Assembly (NCBI GenBank): GCA_910589415.1
Contig: OU342634.1
Coordinates: forward strand, 2,790,001-2,854,000
Source of the DNA: Malachius bipustulatus
Taxonomy: Eukaryota > Arthropoda > Insecta > Coleoptera > Melyridae
Length of the DNA stretch: 64,000 nucleotides
Direction: 5' to 3'
Positions 1 through 11,094 of this stretch are shown here, piece by piece (the stretch's first letter is position 1; each line of letters begins with the position of its first letter). The translations under genes and the position numbers were made by a program. The notes under the pieces were generated by a model that was not told the origin of the DNA, searched no databases, and saw only the letters and a list, made by a program, of their open reading frames with translations.

Positions 1-546
1 AAAGTTAGAAAGCTTATACCATATTTTTACAGATTGAGAGATATTTTTCCCCTGAAAATATTAAGAATCGTGTATTATGCATTGGCCGAATCTTTGTTTC
101 GATATTGTATAACAATATGGGGTGCTACATATCCTACCAATGTTGAGAATTTAAATGTCACACAGCGTTACATTTTCAAGGTGATGTATAGAAAACCTAG
201 GCTGTACTCTACAGAGTTACTGTATCAGGAGAGTAACTTTTTTGATTTAAGACAGTTGTATGTCCGATCTGCTCTTATGTTTACATACAGGAACGTTGAG
301 TTGAAGCAAACAACATTTAATATGCACTGTTATACACGAAATTATGCCAATAGACATGTTCGAGTCCCATTACTGATGAGGACGACAACTCAGAGGTTTT
401 TAGGTTACTTCGGTCCAAAATTCTATAACATCTTACCAAGCGATATTAGGGCAATAAATAATGCTAAACTTTTTAATAAAAAAATAACTCGGTATATTTT
501 TGAGAATACAGATGCTTTTTTGAGAATTTTAAGAATGGAATCTTAA
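1..546 (+). CDS. C-terminal end of a non-LTR retrotransposon reverse transcriptase (partial)
   Basis: The frame is open from the first base of the window to a stop at 544-546, so the gene begins upstream. The product matches the thumb/C-terminal part of APE-type LINE polymerases: a segment with YYAL and YCITIWG, then a basic region, then a tail reading LPSDIR and KKITRYIF, which resembles the usual last motif before the stop. No catalytic RT motif is inside the window. The LINE class is clear from the pattern, but I cannot give a clade. It points toward the minus-strand LINE that follows and ends tail to tail with it. Confidence 0.75.
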   Translation, partial: KVRKLIPYFYRLRDIFPLKILRIVYYALAESLFRYCITIWGATYPTNVENLNVTQRYIFKVMYRKPRLYSTELLYQESNFFDLRQLYVRSALMFTYRNVELKQTTFNMHCYTRNYANRHVRVPLLMRTTTQRFLGYFGPKFYNILPSDIRAINNAKLFNKKITRYIFENTDAFLRILRMES

Positions 547-909
547 CGGAAACTGTTGACTGATGATAGTGATATTGTATATTTGAGCTTTATGTTTCCT
601 TATATATGGTATTGCGCTGGATGTTTTGTTTTTTTTTCTGCATTTGGGTACTTTTTCCGGTTGTTTTGTTTTAATTACCTGTTTTGTAACATGTGAGCGG
701 CTGCTTTTATTTTTTTACCAATCGATAGCTCGGGTGGTTAAAATTTTGTTTGGGTTGATAGAAAGTCAATTTTGAGATAGCTAGAATTTTTTTGTGTAAT
801 TTTAATTCATAATTACGTTAATTATTGTTTGGGGACATATTCATGCTAACCTTCAAAAATGTGAAAAATATTGATCTGTCATGTTTCCCCGGTACACACA
901 CAAGTACCT
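547..909 (+). other. 3' trailer of the first LINE
   Basis: AT- and T-rich non-coding sequence follows the stop of the first LINE frame. It probably includes that element's 3' untranslated region. I see no poly(A) signal that clearly marks its end, and the boundary with the (CAAT)n tract is inferred. Confidence 0.4.
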
Positions 910-934
910 TCAATCAATCAATCAATCAATCAAT
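910..934. repeat. (CAAT)n microsatellite, 3' tail of the minus-strand LINE
   Basis: About six copies of a 4-bp unit. Read on the minus strand they directly follow an AATAAA at about 939-944. They are therefore the simple-repeat 3' tail of the LINE lying at 1148-4093. Several CR1/L2-related LINE clades end in such short tandem repeats rather than poly(A). Confidence 0.8.
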
Positions 935-1147
935 CTTTATTGTCCATTATCAGGTACAAAAGTGTACATATGGAAAGTCAACTTCACCATTACAGTATTA
1001 TATGTACTTAAAATAAAACAAAAAAAGATCACAAAACAAAACAAAACAGCAGCAACTTAACAAATAAAATGCCTATGCACACATTCATATTGCATTACAA
1101 CACTTGTCAAATATGTGATCTAATAACATGGTCAGGACAAATATAAT
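935..1147 (-). other. 3' UTR of the intact LINE
   Basis: About 210 bp between the stop codon and the tandem-repeat tail. It has a T-rich stretch (on the minus strand) and an AATAAA immediately before the GATT repeats. It has no coding potential. Confidence 0.7.
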
Positions 1148-4093
1148 CTACCGATTAAAATATTCCGCAGTACTATAAAATACTCTGGAATTGAGGTACT
1201 TCTTTACACTAGCCTTGAATAAATTATAGTTTCCCTCTATAGCCAGAATATCCGTAGGAAGGCGGTTATATAACTTCGCACACATATATAAAGGAGATTT
1301 CTCAAAAAGTGTCGTGCGGTGGATAGGCAAGCAGATTTTGTTTCCAAACCTCGTTGAATATGCGTGACCGCACGACACCTCAGTGAACAGGTCCTTATGC
1401 TTATGTACAAAACAAACGCATTTAAGAATATATATACAGCAGCAGGTCAATATCTTATTGCTTGCAAAAGCATATCTACATGTCTCTAATGGTTTCAGAC
1501 CAAATAAAAGACGTATAATTTTTTTCTGTAGGATAAAAATTCTTTGGACATGCGCACTACTACCCCAAGCAACAATATTAAAAGATAGATGAGAGTAGAC
1601 CAGAGCATAATAAACATTCAGCAAACATTCAGTCCCCAAGCTTGATTTAAGTTGAAGAACTGCAAAATATGACTTGCGCAGTTGCTTTGCCAGATGATCC
1701 ACATGGGCCCGCCAGGACAAATGGTCATCAATCAGGGTACCTAAAAGTCTGACCGACTGAGAGAAACACAATCCTTTTGGAAGGGAAAAGTTATCAGGAA
1801 AAGTTCTTCTTATGCTAAAATTAACAGCAAGTGTTTTCTGCTCATTTAAAATGATTCTATTGCGTTGACACCAAATGAACATCTCATTCATTACTTGGCT
1901 GATCTTTGATTCCAATTCTTCAATAGTGTCTCCAGCAACAGTGACTGTTGCATCGTCCGCATACAGAGTGACGTATCCCGCATCAACGAACTGCGGTAGG
2001 TCGTTTATAAAAACCAAAAACAGCAAAGGGCCCAGGACGGAGCCCTGTGGCACACCCAAACAAACACCACGTGCCGCAGACATTAAGCCATCAATCTTGA
2101 CTCTAAGGTACCTGTCTGACAGGTAAGACTGTAGCCAATCGAGAACGCATCCTCGTATACCAACTGCAGAGAGCTTCCTGCTGAGTATACTCCAGCATAC
2201 ACTGTCAAATGCTTTAGTGAAATCAAAGCAAATCATCACCGTATACTTCTGAGAATCCAGATTCTTGTGAACATAATTTAAAAGCTGAAAAAATGCGGTC
2301 TCGGAGGATTTTCCCTCCAAGAACCCGTGTTGCGCAGAAGACAATATGCTGTTGTCCCTGAAAAATGATATAATTCTGTTATACATGGCTTTTTCAAATA
2401 TCTTAGAAAAGGAACTCAAAATGGAAATTGGTCTATAATTATCAGGCTCTCGGGAATCACCCTTTTTAAAGATAGGTGTTATAATTGCAGTCTTAAGTTC
2501 AACAGGGAAATAACCTGACTCTACTGATCTATTGAATAAAATAGAAAGGGGTGATTTTATGTAATCAATGATATCCTTTATCATACTAATGGTATAGCCA
2601 TCCTGGCCACATGAATGTTTATTCTTAATCGTATTCATCACATCCACTACCTCCCCAACAGTTATTGGCACAAAAAAAATCGAATTCACAATGCTCGGGG
2701 TCACGGTGCATGGTAAGCTCATGTTAAAACCGAAATAATCCCCGATGATGTCAGCTGTACTGTTAGCGAACTGATTTGCAAAAATATCTGCCATTCTGTT
2801 TTTTTCCACGACAGTGTTGCCATCGTAAAGTATCTCAGAGACAGCATTACTTCTATTACCCCTCTTTAATGTTTCATTGACCATTCGCCATAATGCCCGT
2901 GTTCTATTAGTTGCGTTGTTTATCCTGGAATTATTATAATTCATTTTTTCAACTCGAATTTTCTTACGGAATTTTTTTATTATTTCCTTGTAAATGTCCC
3001 GATTTCCGGAAAGATCGACAATCGAACATAGTCTACCAAATTCTCTAATCTCCTTACTTTCAGTTACTAACTCTCGAGTTAACCAAGGTTTCCCTATAGT
3101 TTGACTCTTAACACTGGAACGCCTTAAAGGACATTGAGTATCGAGGATCCATATAAGGTGACCAAAAAATAACTGAAAAGATACATCAACACTCTTCCCA
3201 TCAATGAATGACCAATCTGTTCTCGAAATCTCATATTTTAGTTGGAGCATGGTATTTTCGTTTATTGAGCGTACTGCCCTGAGATTACTCCTAGATACAC
3301 ATTCTTTGCCGGTCCCTTCGTTCAAGGGAACCCTCAAGATAAGGGCATAGTGGTCAGCAATAAACGGATCAACAACCTGGGAAGTTAGGGCTGCCTCAAT
3401 GTTCGTCAATATATAATCTATACATGAGACACTTGTATGTCCATTTTTATTCGTGAAAACCCTTGTAGGCAGGGTGTTAGTTGTGTAAAGTCCAGAAGCA
3501 CTCATGATATCGCAAAGCTCCACTGTACGGTGGTCCATAGTTTTCAAATAATCAACATTTAAATCACCACACAGCAATAATCTACAGTTTTTGATTCTAC
3601 TAGTTGATTCAATAATCTTACTAAAATTACGCGAAAACACACCAAAGTCACCCTTATCAGATCGATATACACACAGAACTATTAGCTTAGTACCATCACA
3701 GTTAATTGTGCAGCCGCATACCTCAAAATCAAGTTCACTACAAAACCTGCGGCACTCAAACGAACCTACAAGGAGAGAGCTCTTTGCCAGGATCAAAGTA
3801 CCCCCGTGTCTATGCAATCCCCTAGAAAAATGAGAGATGACCTCATAGTTCCCAAGACGTATATTTTCTACATCGTCATTCATGAACCAGTGCTCAGTCA
3901 CACACAACACATCCGGATCAAAACTAGCACAAAAGCCCTCCAAGTCAACCATCCCACTGGATAGAGACTGAACATTGACAGTACATATTGTAATAAAATT
4001 CTTCTCTGTAACAATACAATCATTATACAAATCAAAATGTCCCTCAGAATTTACATCTCGTGGCCCAGATAAGGTAGATGTGCTAAAAAATAC
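1148..4093 (-). CDS. LINE ORF2: AP-like endonuclease plus reverse transcriptase, uninterrupted
   Basis: A single frame of about 960 residues encodes an apurinic-type endonuclease followed by reverse transcriptase. Endonuclease motifs in order: TVNVQSL near residue 19, TEHWF near 46, CGDLN, CIDYIL and ADHYAL. RT motifs: NYRPISILSSFSKIFEK, QHGF, FDFTKAFDSV, GVPQGSVLGPLLF and LYADDA (about residues 690-693), so the catalytic aspartates are kept. Upstream the frame stays open to 4093 without an ATG. The first methionine lies inside the endonuclease domain, so the copy is probably 5'-truncated and lacks ORF1. Known members nick target DNA and prime reverse transcription there. Clade (CR1/L2/Jockey-like) is inferred from the tail type. 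No frameshift or stop is visible, so this is the best-preserved LINE of the window. Confidence 0.9.
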   Translation of the reverse strand, partial: VFFSTSTLSGPRDVNSEGHFDLYNDCIVTEKNFITICTVNVQSLSSGMVDLEGFCASFDPDVLCVTEHWFMNDDVENIRLGNYEVISHFSRGLHRHGGTLILAKSSLLVGSFECRRFCSELDFEVCGCTINCDGTKLIVLCVYRSDKGDFGVFSRNFSKIIESTSRIKNCRLLLCGDLNVDYLKTMDHRTVELCDIMSASGLYTTNTLPTRVFTNKNGHTSVSCIDYILTNIEAALTSQVVDPFIADHYALILRVPLNEGTGKECVSRSNLRAVRSINENTMLQLKYEISRTDWSFIDGKSVDVSFQLFFGHLIWILDTQCPLRRSSVKSQTIGKPWLTRELVTESKEIREFGRLCSIVDLSGNRDIYKEIIKKFRKKIRVEKMNYNNSRINNATNRTRALWRMVNETLKRGNRSNAVSEILYDGNTVVEKNRMADIFANQFANSTADIIGDYFGFNMSLPCTVTPSIVNSIFFVPITVGEVVDVMNTIKNKHSCGQDGYTISMIKDIIDYIKSPLSILFNRSVESGYFPVELKTAIITPIFKKGDSREPDNYRPISILSSFSKIFEKAMYNRIISFFRDNSILSSAQHGFLEGKSSETAFFQLLNYVHKNLDSQKYTVMICFDFTKAFDSVCWSILSRKLSAVGIRGCVLDWLQSYLSDRYLRVKIDGLMSAARGVCLGVPQGSVLGPLLFLVFINDLPQFVDAGYVTLYADDATVTVAGDTIEELESKISQVMNEMFIWCQRNRIILNEQKTLAVNFSIRRTFPDNFSLPKGLCFSQSVRLLGTLIDDHLSWRAHVDHLAKQLRKSYFAVLQLKSSLGTECLLNVYYALVYSHLSFNIVAWGSSAHVQRIFILQKKIIRLLFGLKPLETCRYAFASNKILTCCCIYILKCVCFVHKHKDLFTEVSCGHAYSTRFGNKICLPIHRTTLFEKSPLYMCAKLYNRLPTDILAIEGNYNLFKASVKKYLNSRVFYSTAEYFNR

Positions 4094-4096
4094 TTA

Positions 4097-6020
4097 TTAG
4101 AGGCTGTAATATTATCTAATATCTGGATGTTAACAAGATTAATCAATGGATACTTAGGTGTACCCAGTGTGAAAACTTTTTCAGTAAACAACACTTGTAT
4201 ACGATAATATGTTATGTATGTTTGGGTGTATGTATATTTTAATATGTTATAAATAAAATTATTATTATTATATTATTATTATATACCCAAGTACGGCCAG
4301 GAGGCTCTCGGCCGACCCTGTGTGGAATACGCTACGCCGGCCGTGCACTGTAACTCTGCGGTTGGAAGCGACACAGTTTGTGTGCCGTAGGTCTTCGATT
4401 AACCAGCATTCTCGCGCCCAGCATCGGCCAGCCGACCTTACAATTTTCAACTTATGGATCACTCAATATTCACTATAGCTCTTACACTTTTGCTTTTTGC
4501 TTAGATTTTTAGGCAAGAAAAAACATTAAATGGTATTATTGCAAAGTTCTCAGAAATTAAAATCAAATTTATTTTATTATTTTCTAAAAAATAATGTTAT
4601 TTACTGGTGCAGTGGTTTGGGTCGGCCGGGCCGACCTTGCCGTCCCTGACGAGCCGTCACTGAAAACGATGTAAGAACGTTACAGTAATGTCGTAAACCC
4701 ATATTCCGAAAAACGACGATGCACATTTATGAAAACTTGTGAATTCGGAGCTATTCTATTAGGAAAGCGTCTCCTATACTCTCGTACTGCCGGGTGTGAA
4801 TTACCATCGCAGAATGAAAAAGTTTTGTAATTCATCATCAGGGAATTGTGTCCTGTGTGGTCGTTGTATAAATATTTTTTTCGCGTAACTTAAAAAAAAA
4901 ACAAGAGCTAACATAAAAAATGCGTTCCGAAGAGCGCTAGAAGACTCGAACTTTGGATGGTCATGACAGGCTCAAAATGAATGTAAAGCTGAGTTTCCAA
5001 ATCGAATAAATCGTTCAAAAGTTATGAGAAAAAAACTAGAAAATAGATTCAACTTCAACGCCTTAAAGCGTTTCTGACGGAAAAAATCGCAAAATAACGT
5101 TATTTTGCTATTTTTATTAAAATCTAAAAGGGCGCAATCCACTCAACAGTCCGATATGAAACGAATGATAAAAATCAGGATGAAAGTTATTAAAACACAT
5201 AATACATGAATTATTATGTAGGTATCCAACACTGCACCGAAAAATACATGACGTAATATCATGGAGATCGAGAATGGGCAGTTTTTTTTGTTCCTTCGAA
5301 TTGTACGAATTGCATGTGGTTTTTAGTTTGCCGTAAGTGGATCGATTGGTCAAAGTGTAGAATTTTATGATCACAGTTGGAATGAGCGAACAATAATTAC
5401 AATAAATTTATGTCTTACAATTTATGTTAATATTATTTTAATTTTAACAAACTCTCATATTATGAGTTTGTGTTTCAGAAAGATTGCAACGAAAACAACT
5501 TAGGCAACGCCACAACGATGAACGTGAACGTAGGTATAATACAGCCTATAAATTGTCAAATAAATTACAAAAAGCAAGTTAGCAAGCGATACTAACAACT
5601 CTTTATGCAGTTACGTGGAGCTGGAGACCATCTGGTGATAATTGCAGAGAATTTCTAATATATTCCGCCTTCAAAATTCTACGTTCTTCACCTACGCCTA
5701 TGTACCTTTCTCGTGTGCCTACTGTGGTGTGCCTACGACTATCTGTTACCATTATATTATTATACCAAGGAAAAATCCACATAATTTTGCCCCATAGACT
5801 TCGAGAAGTTCTAATTCTATATTTCTCCAAAAGGATACAACATGACGAACACTGGTGATGAGAAATCGTAACGAAGAATTTCTTTATGCATGTGATATAA
5901 GCTCCTAAGGTTTTAATCTTGTCAAATGATGAATAGGGTAATAAGTACTTTTTACATGTCGCAACAGGGTAGTAAATACAATGATAAACAGTGATATTTT
6001 AAAATAAATTTAATTAATTA
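4097..6020. other. No gene recognised; AT repeats and a GC-rich block
   Basis: Holds an ATT microsatellite (about 4258-4282) and a GC-rich block (about 4300-4640) with recurring GGCCGACC-type words. A perfect inverted-repeat word centred on AACGTT lies near 5099. A polypyrimidine/CAG site at 5478 is followed by an arginine- and glutamine-rich open stretch up to about 5583. That could be an exon or a transposon remnant, but nothing supports it beyond the splice-like site. Small open frames at 5117-5374 and 5603-5830 are unrecognised. Confidence 0.4.
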
Positions 6021-6067
6021 TTGGTATAGTGTATTCCAACTCTATTCGGTCAAGTTGGCTTATGGAT
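6021..6067 (+). repeat. Short dispersed repeat, inverted copy at 16.24 kb
   Basis: About 45 bp (containing CCAACTCTATTCGG and AAGTTGGC) recur in reverse orientation at about 16236-16285, beside the 3' side of the copia pol. This could be an LTR fragment of that element. The identity is visible but the LTR interpretation is inferred. Confidence 0.45.
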
Positions 6068-8194
6068 TATGTCTTCCTCGATCACTCCCTAATCCCTAAT
6101 GAATGCATCCTTTCTCGTCTGCAGTATTTGTTTGAAACACGGTACTTCTAATATTGCAGTGTAGTACCTTAACAATAGAATATTATAATAAATACACCCG
6201 AACGTTCCCGGTAATAAGATCCAATTTTATGTATTTCTGTGAACATTACGTAGGAGGGAAGTATACCTGATATACCTGCGCTTATCTAAAGTGTTTTTCT
6301 TTATTCACGCCATATTTCGAATTGGATACATTCATTTATGTATTAATCAAAGTATTTCCATACAATTATAATTATCTCATGGATCTCATGGATCCTCAAA
6401 AATGTTTGGTTCAAGCAATATTATGACATTTTGAATATTCAAATTTACGAAAACTTGACAGCTTCCACAGATCAATTAGCATTGAAGATCACGTGGGCTT
6501 ACCGCGCGACATACAAAAGCAGTCCCTATTATTTTCAAGATATTGTTGACACAGCAGTTGACATAAATATTATTAGCAGATGGATTACAGCTACATACTT
6601 GTGAATATCTACGGTATATTTGATCCTGTCGGGTGTAGATTAATAAGAGTTATTGTTTCGTACTAGTACATATTGTTGACCGAACGCTGAATGAAAACAA
6701 AATGTACGTCACAGATTCGCAGAAACTCTAATGGGTAATAGAAAGTCCTGAAGCAATCAAAAGGCGAACAGGTTGAAATTAGTTATTTCAGAGACGTCGG
6801 TTATCGTAATTGAACAGGTATTTGATTTATTATAGATTTATTATAGAACTAGTTGATGACGTACATGTTGTTTCCATTTCGCATTAGGTCTACTTATTTG
6901 ATAAGAAGAGGCAAGTGTCAAAGTGCTAGATATCATCACGACCATATTTCGTCGTGACGATCTGTGGACGATTGAAAATTGAATTTGACAAGATAATGGT
7001 AATATATAAAATAATACAACATGTTAATTACAAAAATCAATTATTATTGTTCAATATTTTGTGACCAACGTTACGCATTTGAGAGCCCATCACTAGCACG
7101 GTGTTGACTGTTCCGAAAAAGGCAGTCCACACGTAGGTGATACCTGAGATTGCCTGATTAGTGATTATAATGTCGTACGGCGATGTCTACCTGAGAACGA
7201 TCTATATACCTAGAATGAATAATAATGTGCCCTCGTTCAAATTTTCATTTAACACCTGTGCACCGATCAATCAAATTCTTAGCGAGAAATCCCCGTTTCA
7301 TTGACATCGAATAAAAAATAGTTTATTTATTAGACAAAACTGGCACGTCTTACGAAATACCGATTTGTAACAGTAATTATCGAAATAAGTTAAAATAGTA
7401 GATAAAATAAATATTACGTGTGATGTGGAACGATCGTTTTTCTTTTGGGATGCCCTTATTACGTTATATTATCTTGACTGGAGCAGATGAATACAATATC
7501 GTAACACCTGCTTGAAGTGATAATAGAAATACCAGAGAAAAGCATCGGATTAAAGGGACCGGAAATATAGCAAAAAGCTGCACAGTGCACATGAAGAGTT
7601 TCGCCCTGAGAAGGTTGATTCACATGGGAGAGTTGATAGAAATGTGTGTATGAAAAAACGCGTTTTCATCGTTCCTTTTTAATATTACATATTACACCAA
7701 CAGTTACTATAATATGTCTCGTTGAAATCTTAATTTATTTGATAATTTTTATTGAACCTTCCTTTATGTTGAATTTTTAACTTGTGGATTATTGGGGTTT
7801 ACGTTCTTATTATTTAAAAAATTATTTCTAAAAAGATTCTCATAATTGAGACGTTTCGGGGCCGATTGATCCCGTGTTCACGCATTTGTATAAACATGTA
7901 AAAAACTTTAAAATATTTTAAATAATTTTTTAACCAAGAGCCTAAATCTTAATTTATTGTTATACCATTTAATTATTATTCTACAATAATGAATATGTCA
8001 TGGCTCTTTATTTTAAAAGCAGTAGAGACAAAAATTTATACAATTTATGCACGAAGCGTATAAAGTGTGACATAAATTTAATTTTTGAACCACTATAAAG
8101 AGTTATAAAAAATATATTAGTGTATTTTTTAATAAAAATATAATTTTAAATTAAGATAATATCAAATCAAATGTCAAAATATGTCAAAAAGATG
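6068..8194. other. Intergenic, nothing recognised
   Basis: AT-rich sequence with stops in all frames. The only structure seen is a short inverted repeat, TCACGAC...GTCGTGA, at about 6934-6957. Confidence 0.5.
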
Positions 8195-8714
8195 CAAATG
8201 TCATATAAAACAGGGTGCTATGAAGAAAAATGTGACATGTCGCTTTAAAGTGATACGGAAGAATGTGACATTTTTAGTTTTACTAGTGTCACTGTCACTG
8301 CATGTTTAAATTCCAAGTTCTCGTTAGTTAAATAGAATTTTGCTAAATGGATTTACGTTTACAAGAGCAAGTAGACATAACTTATTGTTTGGGAAAAAGT
8401 GAGAGAAATCCTCTCCTTGCGGCAAGAATTTATGTGCAAGTGTGTATTTGACAACTTCGTTACAGTTTATTTTTTAAATCATATTTTATTTCACTTCATT
8501 GTTGTTTTCCTCTAAATGAATTTATTCTTTTGGGCAAATGAATAAATTTTTTGATTTGATTTGATATTATTTTAATTTAAAATGATTGTCATATCTTGTA
8601 TTTTATTTTTTATTTTATTTCGCTCGAGCTTTGAGTTGCTATTTACGCTGCAATGATAAATGTCACTAGGAATGTCACATTTTTCTTCATATCCCCGGTT
8701 TTATATGACATTTG
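8195..8714. mobile_element. ~520-bp MITE with terminal inverted repeats and a transposase-derived mini-ORF
   Basis: Ends are inverted copies over about 45 bp (CAAATGTCATATAAAAC at the left, its complement at the right, continuing through AAAAATGTGACAT). Inside is an ATG frame (8347-8451) whose residues resemble the start of DUF4817-type transposases. It is therefore probably a deletion derivative of a Tc1/mariner-group element. No clear target duplication is visible. Confidence 0.65.
8347..8451 (+). CDS. 34-residue DUF4817-like transposase N-terminus inside the MITE
   Basis: The frame starts with ATG in an AT-rich leader and reads MDLRLQEQVDITYCLG, then KSERNPLLAARIYVQ before a TGA. The pattern (hydrophobic/acidic helix, then N...AAR.Y.Q) is the beginning of the helix-turn-helix domain that opens many insect Tc1/mariner-group transposases. 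The 33680 transposase starts with an analogous segment. It is truncated after about one helix, so it cannot be catalytic. Confidence 0.5.
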   Translation: MDLRLQEQVDITYCLGKSERNPLLAARIYVQVCI

Positions 8715-9353
8715 AATCTACAGTCAGACCAACGGAAAATGTGTAATATCTCTCAAACTGTACATTTTAGGTATAGGACATACCAAATGAAAAATGTAGT
8801 CAGATCAGAGGTGGATCTAATTGTGGAAAAAAATACCGAGTGTGCCATTTGAAAAAGTGAAGTTATGACCTTCTGAAATAAGCAAAATTTGACAGTTATT
8901 TGTGACTAACCTGTATAGTAGATCTCAGTCTTATTATATCGCGATGATAGACCTGGCCTTTCTCCATGTGGATACCAAATTTCAACCTTAAAACTCCAAA
9001 ACTAAGTTCTGAGGCTTCTTTTCAGTAAATACATGCATGCGATGAATTTTTTTGAAAAATTTTTTTAAATGTCAACGCCGCACCTAAATGTCAAACAATA
9101 TGTATTGACATAAAGCTATTTCACAGTCGAATAGGAATATGTCATAAAATATAGGGGGTTCCATTTGAAAAAAAAAAATTAATACATGTAGGCAAAATAT
9201 GGTCCACCCTGTATAAGTGAAAATATTTTTGAAATATGCAGAATAACAAACGGTTTGGGATGGCGTTTGAAATTTTGTTTTACCCTGTACGGTTGAATAG
9301 CAATGTTCCGATCTCTCACTATTGACTCACCCTGTATATTTATTTCTCAAAAA
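8715..9353. other. Non-coding, with CACCCTGTA words
   Basis: No gene. CACCCTGTA-type words occur at about 9205 and 9330, and TACCCTGTA at about 9285. They probably mark ends of decayed foldback elements, but I cannot delimit any. Confidence 0.4.
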
Positions 9354-10750
9354 TCACAATTTTTCGATTTTAAAAACGCTCCTGTAGCTTTATCTTTCAA
9401 GATTAGTGAACGAAATTTTGGATTCTTGTAAAGCTTTGGATGGACTTTAGATTTTCGTTGAAAAAATTCCCAAAAGTCACGTTACTTCTACAGGGTGTCC
9501 TTTCAAAGTTCCAAAAATCCGGACTTTGAGGCACGGTTTCTGGCCGCAGTTTTCAATCTAGGGGGCTGAAATTTTTGTGAGAGTAAGATGTCCACAAGGA
9601 GTGGTCTGGTATTGCACTTGAGCAAAATCGGCCGAGCCGTTTCAAAATGGCGACCATTTGAATTTTCGGAAAATTTACTATTTTTTGAACCCCTGTATGA
9701 GCAAGATGGTAAAATAACTTTGAAATAAAATTAACAGGATTGGAAGAAAATTATTTGAAATTTGAGCTAATGCAATAAAATTTGCATTATTTCTATTAAT
9801 AAGCCAGTGGCGTGGGTAGGAAAAGGGTAAAAATGGCTAAATTTCTATAACCGTTTTTGAGCACATTTTTGAAGGAATTGAACTAAATTTTTTACAGTAG
9901 ACAACTATACTAATACTCTTTAATCTTCAAAAATTTCAAGGATCAAATAAAAGAAATGGTGGAGATATTCGATTTTATTTTACATGATGTTAATTTCTCT
10001 AAAATTTTAAAAACGTTCTAGTAGCTTCATCTTTCAAGATTAGTGAAAGAAATTTTTTACTCTTGTGAAACTTTGGGATGACGTTAAATTTTCGTTGAAA
10101 AATTTTTTCAAAAGTCGCGTTACTTCTACAGGGTGTCCTTTAAAATTTCGAAAAATCCGGTCCATGTGGCATGGTTTTCGCCGAACAAAATAATGAGAAT
10201 GGCAACTAAAGGTTTGTCTAATAACTTAACGATTGAATGTTCATTATTAGAATAATATAAAAATGAGGAAAAGCCCATCAGCGATGCGTCGTGTACCCAC
10301 CAGCACCAGCGAACCGTTTTCATCGCGCTCGGCTCGGGCGGGACCACCCATGCAGATATGCCTGCTCCTGCCAACCCCAATTGCAGAAAATAAAAACTCC
10401 TACACACCTATATTAACAAGATTGAATTAAAATGATTTGAAATTTGAATTAATGCAATAAAATTTTAATTATTTTTAATAATAAGCTAGTGGCGTGGGTA
10501 AGAAAATGGTAAAAATGGTTAAATTTCTTTAACTGATTATGAGCGCATTTTTGAGAGAATTTACCTGAAATTTTCAGAGTAGACAACTACACTAATAAAC
10601 TTTAACTCTCCAAAATTTCAAGAAGCAAATAAGAGAAATGGCGGAGTTATTCGAATTTTTTTTATTTCTCTAAAATTTCAAATGTTCGATTTTCAGAACT
10701 CGCCTGTAACTTTTTAAAGTTAGTCAGTGGCGGGTATAGGAAAAGGGACG
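9354..10750 (+). repeat. Tandem repeat family S (~638-bp monomer), two to three units
   Basis: The word CTACAGGGTGTCC occurs at about 9489 and again 638 bp later. The sequence between (with TTTCAAAATGGCGACCATT, GAACCCCTGTATGAGC and CAGTGGCGTGGGTAGG) repeats in the same order. The second unit is interrupted by a foreign GC-rich patch (about 10185-10400). Diverged pieces occur at 21.8, 23.8 and, inverted, 48.9-50.3 kb. This looks like a long-period satellite or tandemly arrayed non-coding element. Confidence 0.75.
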
Positions 10751-11094
10751 AAATTGTTGAATGTTGTAAATTTTTTTTGGTTTATTATGTGTAAAAATCT
10801 ATTTTATGGCACGCTTTCAAACGAAATGAAATGAATTTTCACATCAGTAAACCTCTACGCAAATTCGACCTGACTATGGAAAAATTCAGAAAGCCAATTT
10901 AAAAGGCGGCAAAAATTTTCATAATTGAATCGCATAAAAATACACTATTTCTGCGATTGACGCGCAAGAAGGTTTTTTTTTTAATGTAACTAATATTCAT
11001 TACATTTACTACTTTTTTGCTTGTCACCTTGCTGATGCTAACATTCCGAGGGTGCGTATACGATCAAAGCAATTTTTTTTTAATTTTCCTTAAA
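10751..11094. other. Intergenic, nothing recognised
   Basis: AT-rich sequence with poly(T)/poly(A) runs and no coding signal, ending at the 5' region of the decayed LINE A copy. Confidence 0.4.

Noticed and set aside
825..1016. Plus-strand frame of 63 residues across the (CAAT)n tract
   Set aside because: It is driven by the microsatellite (NQSINQS repeats) and runs into the 3' UTR of the opposite LINE.
1383..2126. Plus-strand frames at 1383-1592 and 1875-2126
   Set aside because: They are antisense shadows of the intact minus-strand LINE frame and show no motifs.
10126..10407. 93-residue minus-strand frame with CRSFYFLQLG and WCWWVHDASL
   Set aside because: It spans part of tandem repeat S and a foreign patch. 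No domain is recognised, and it is not conserved in the other repeat units.
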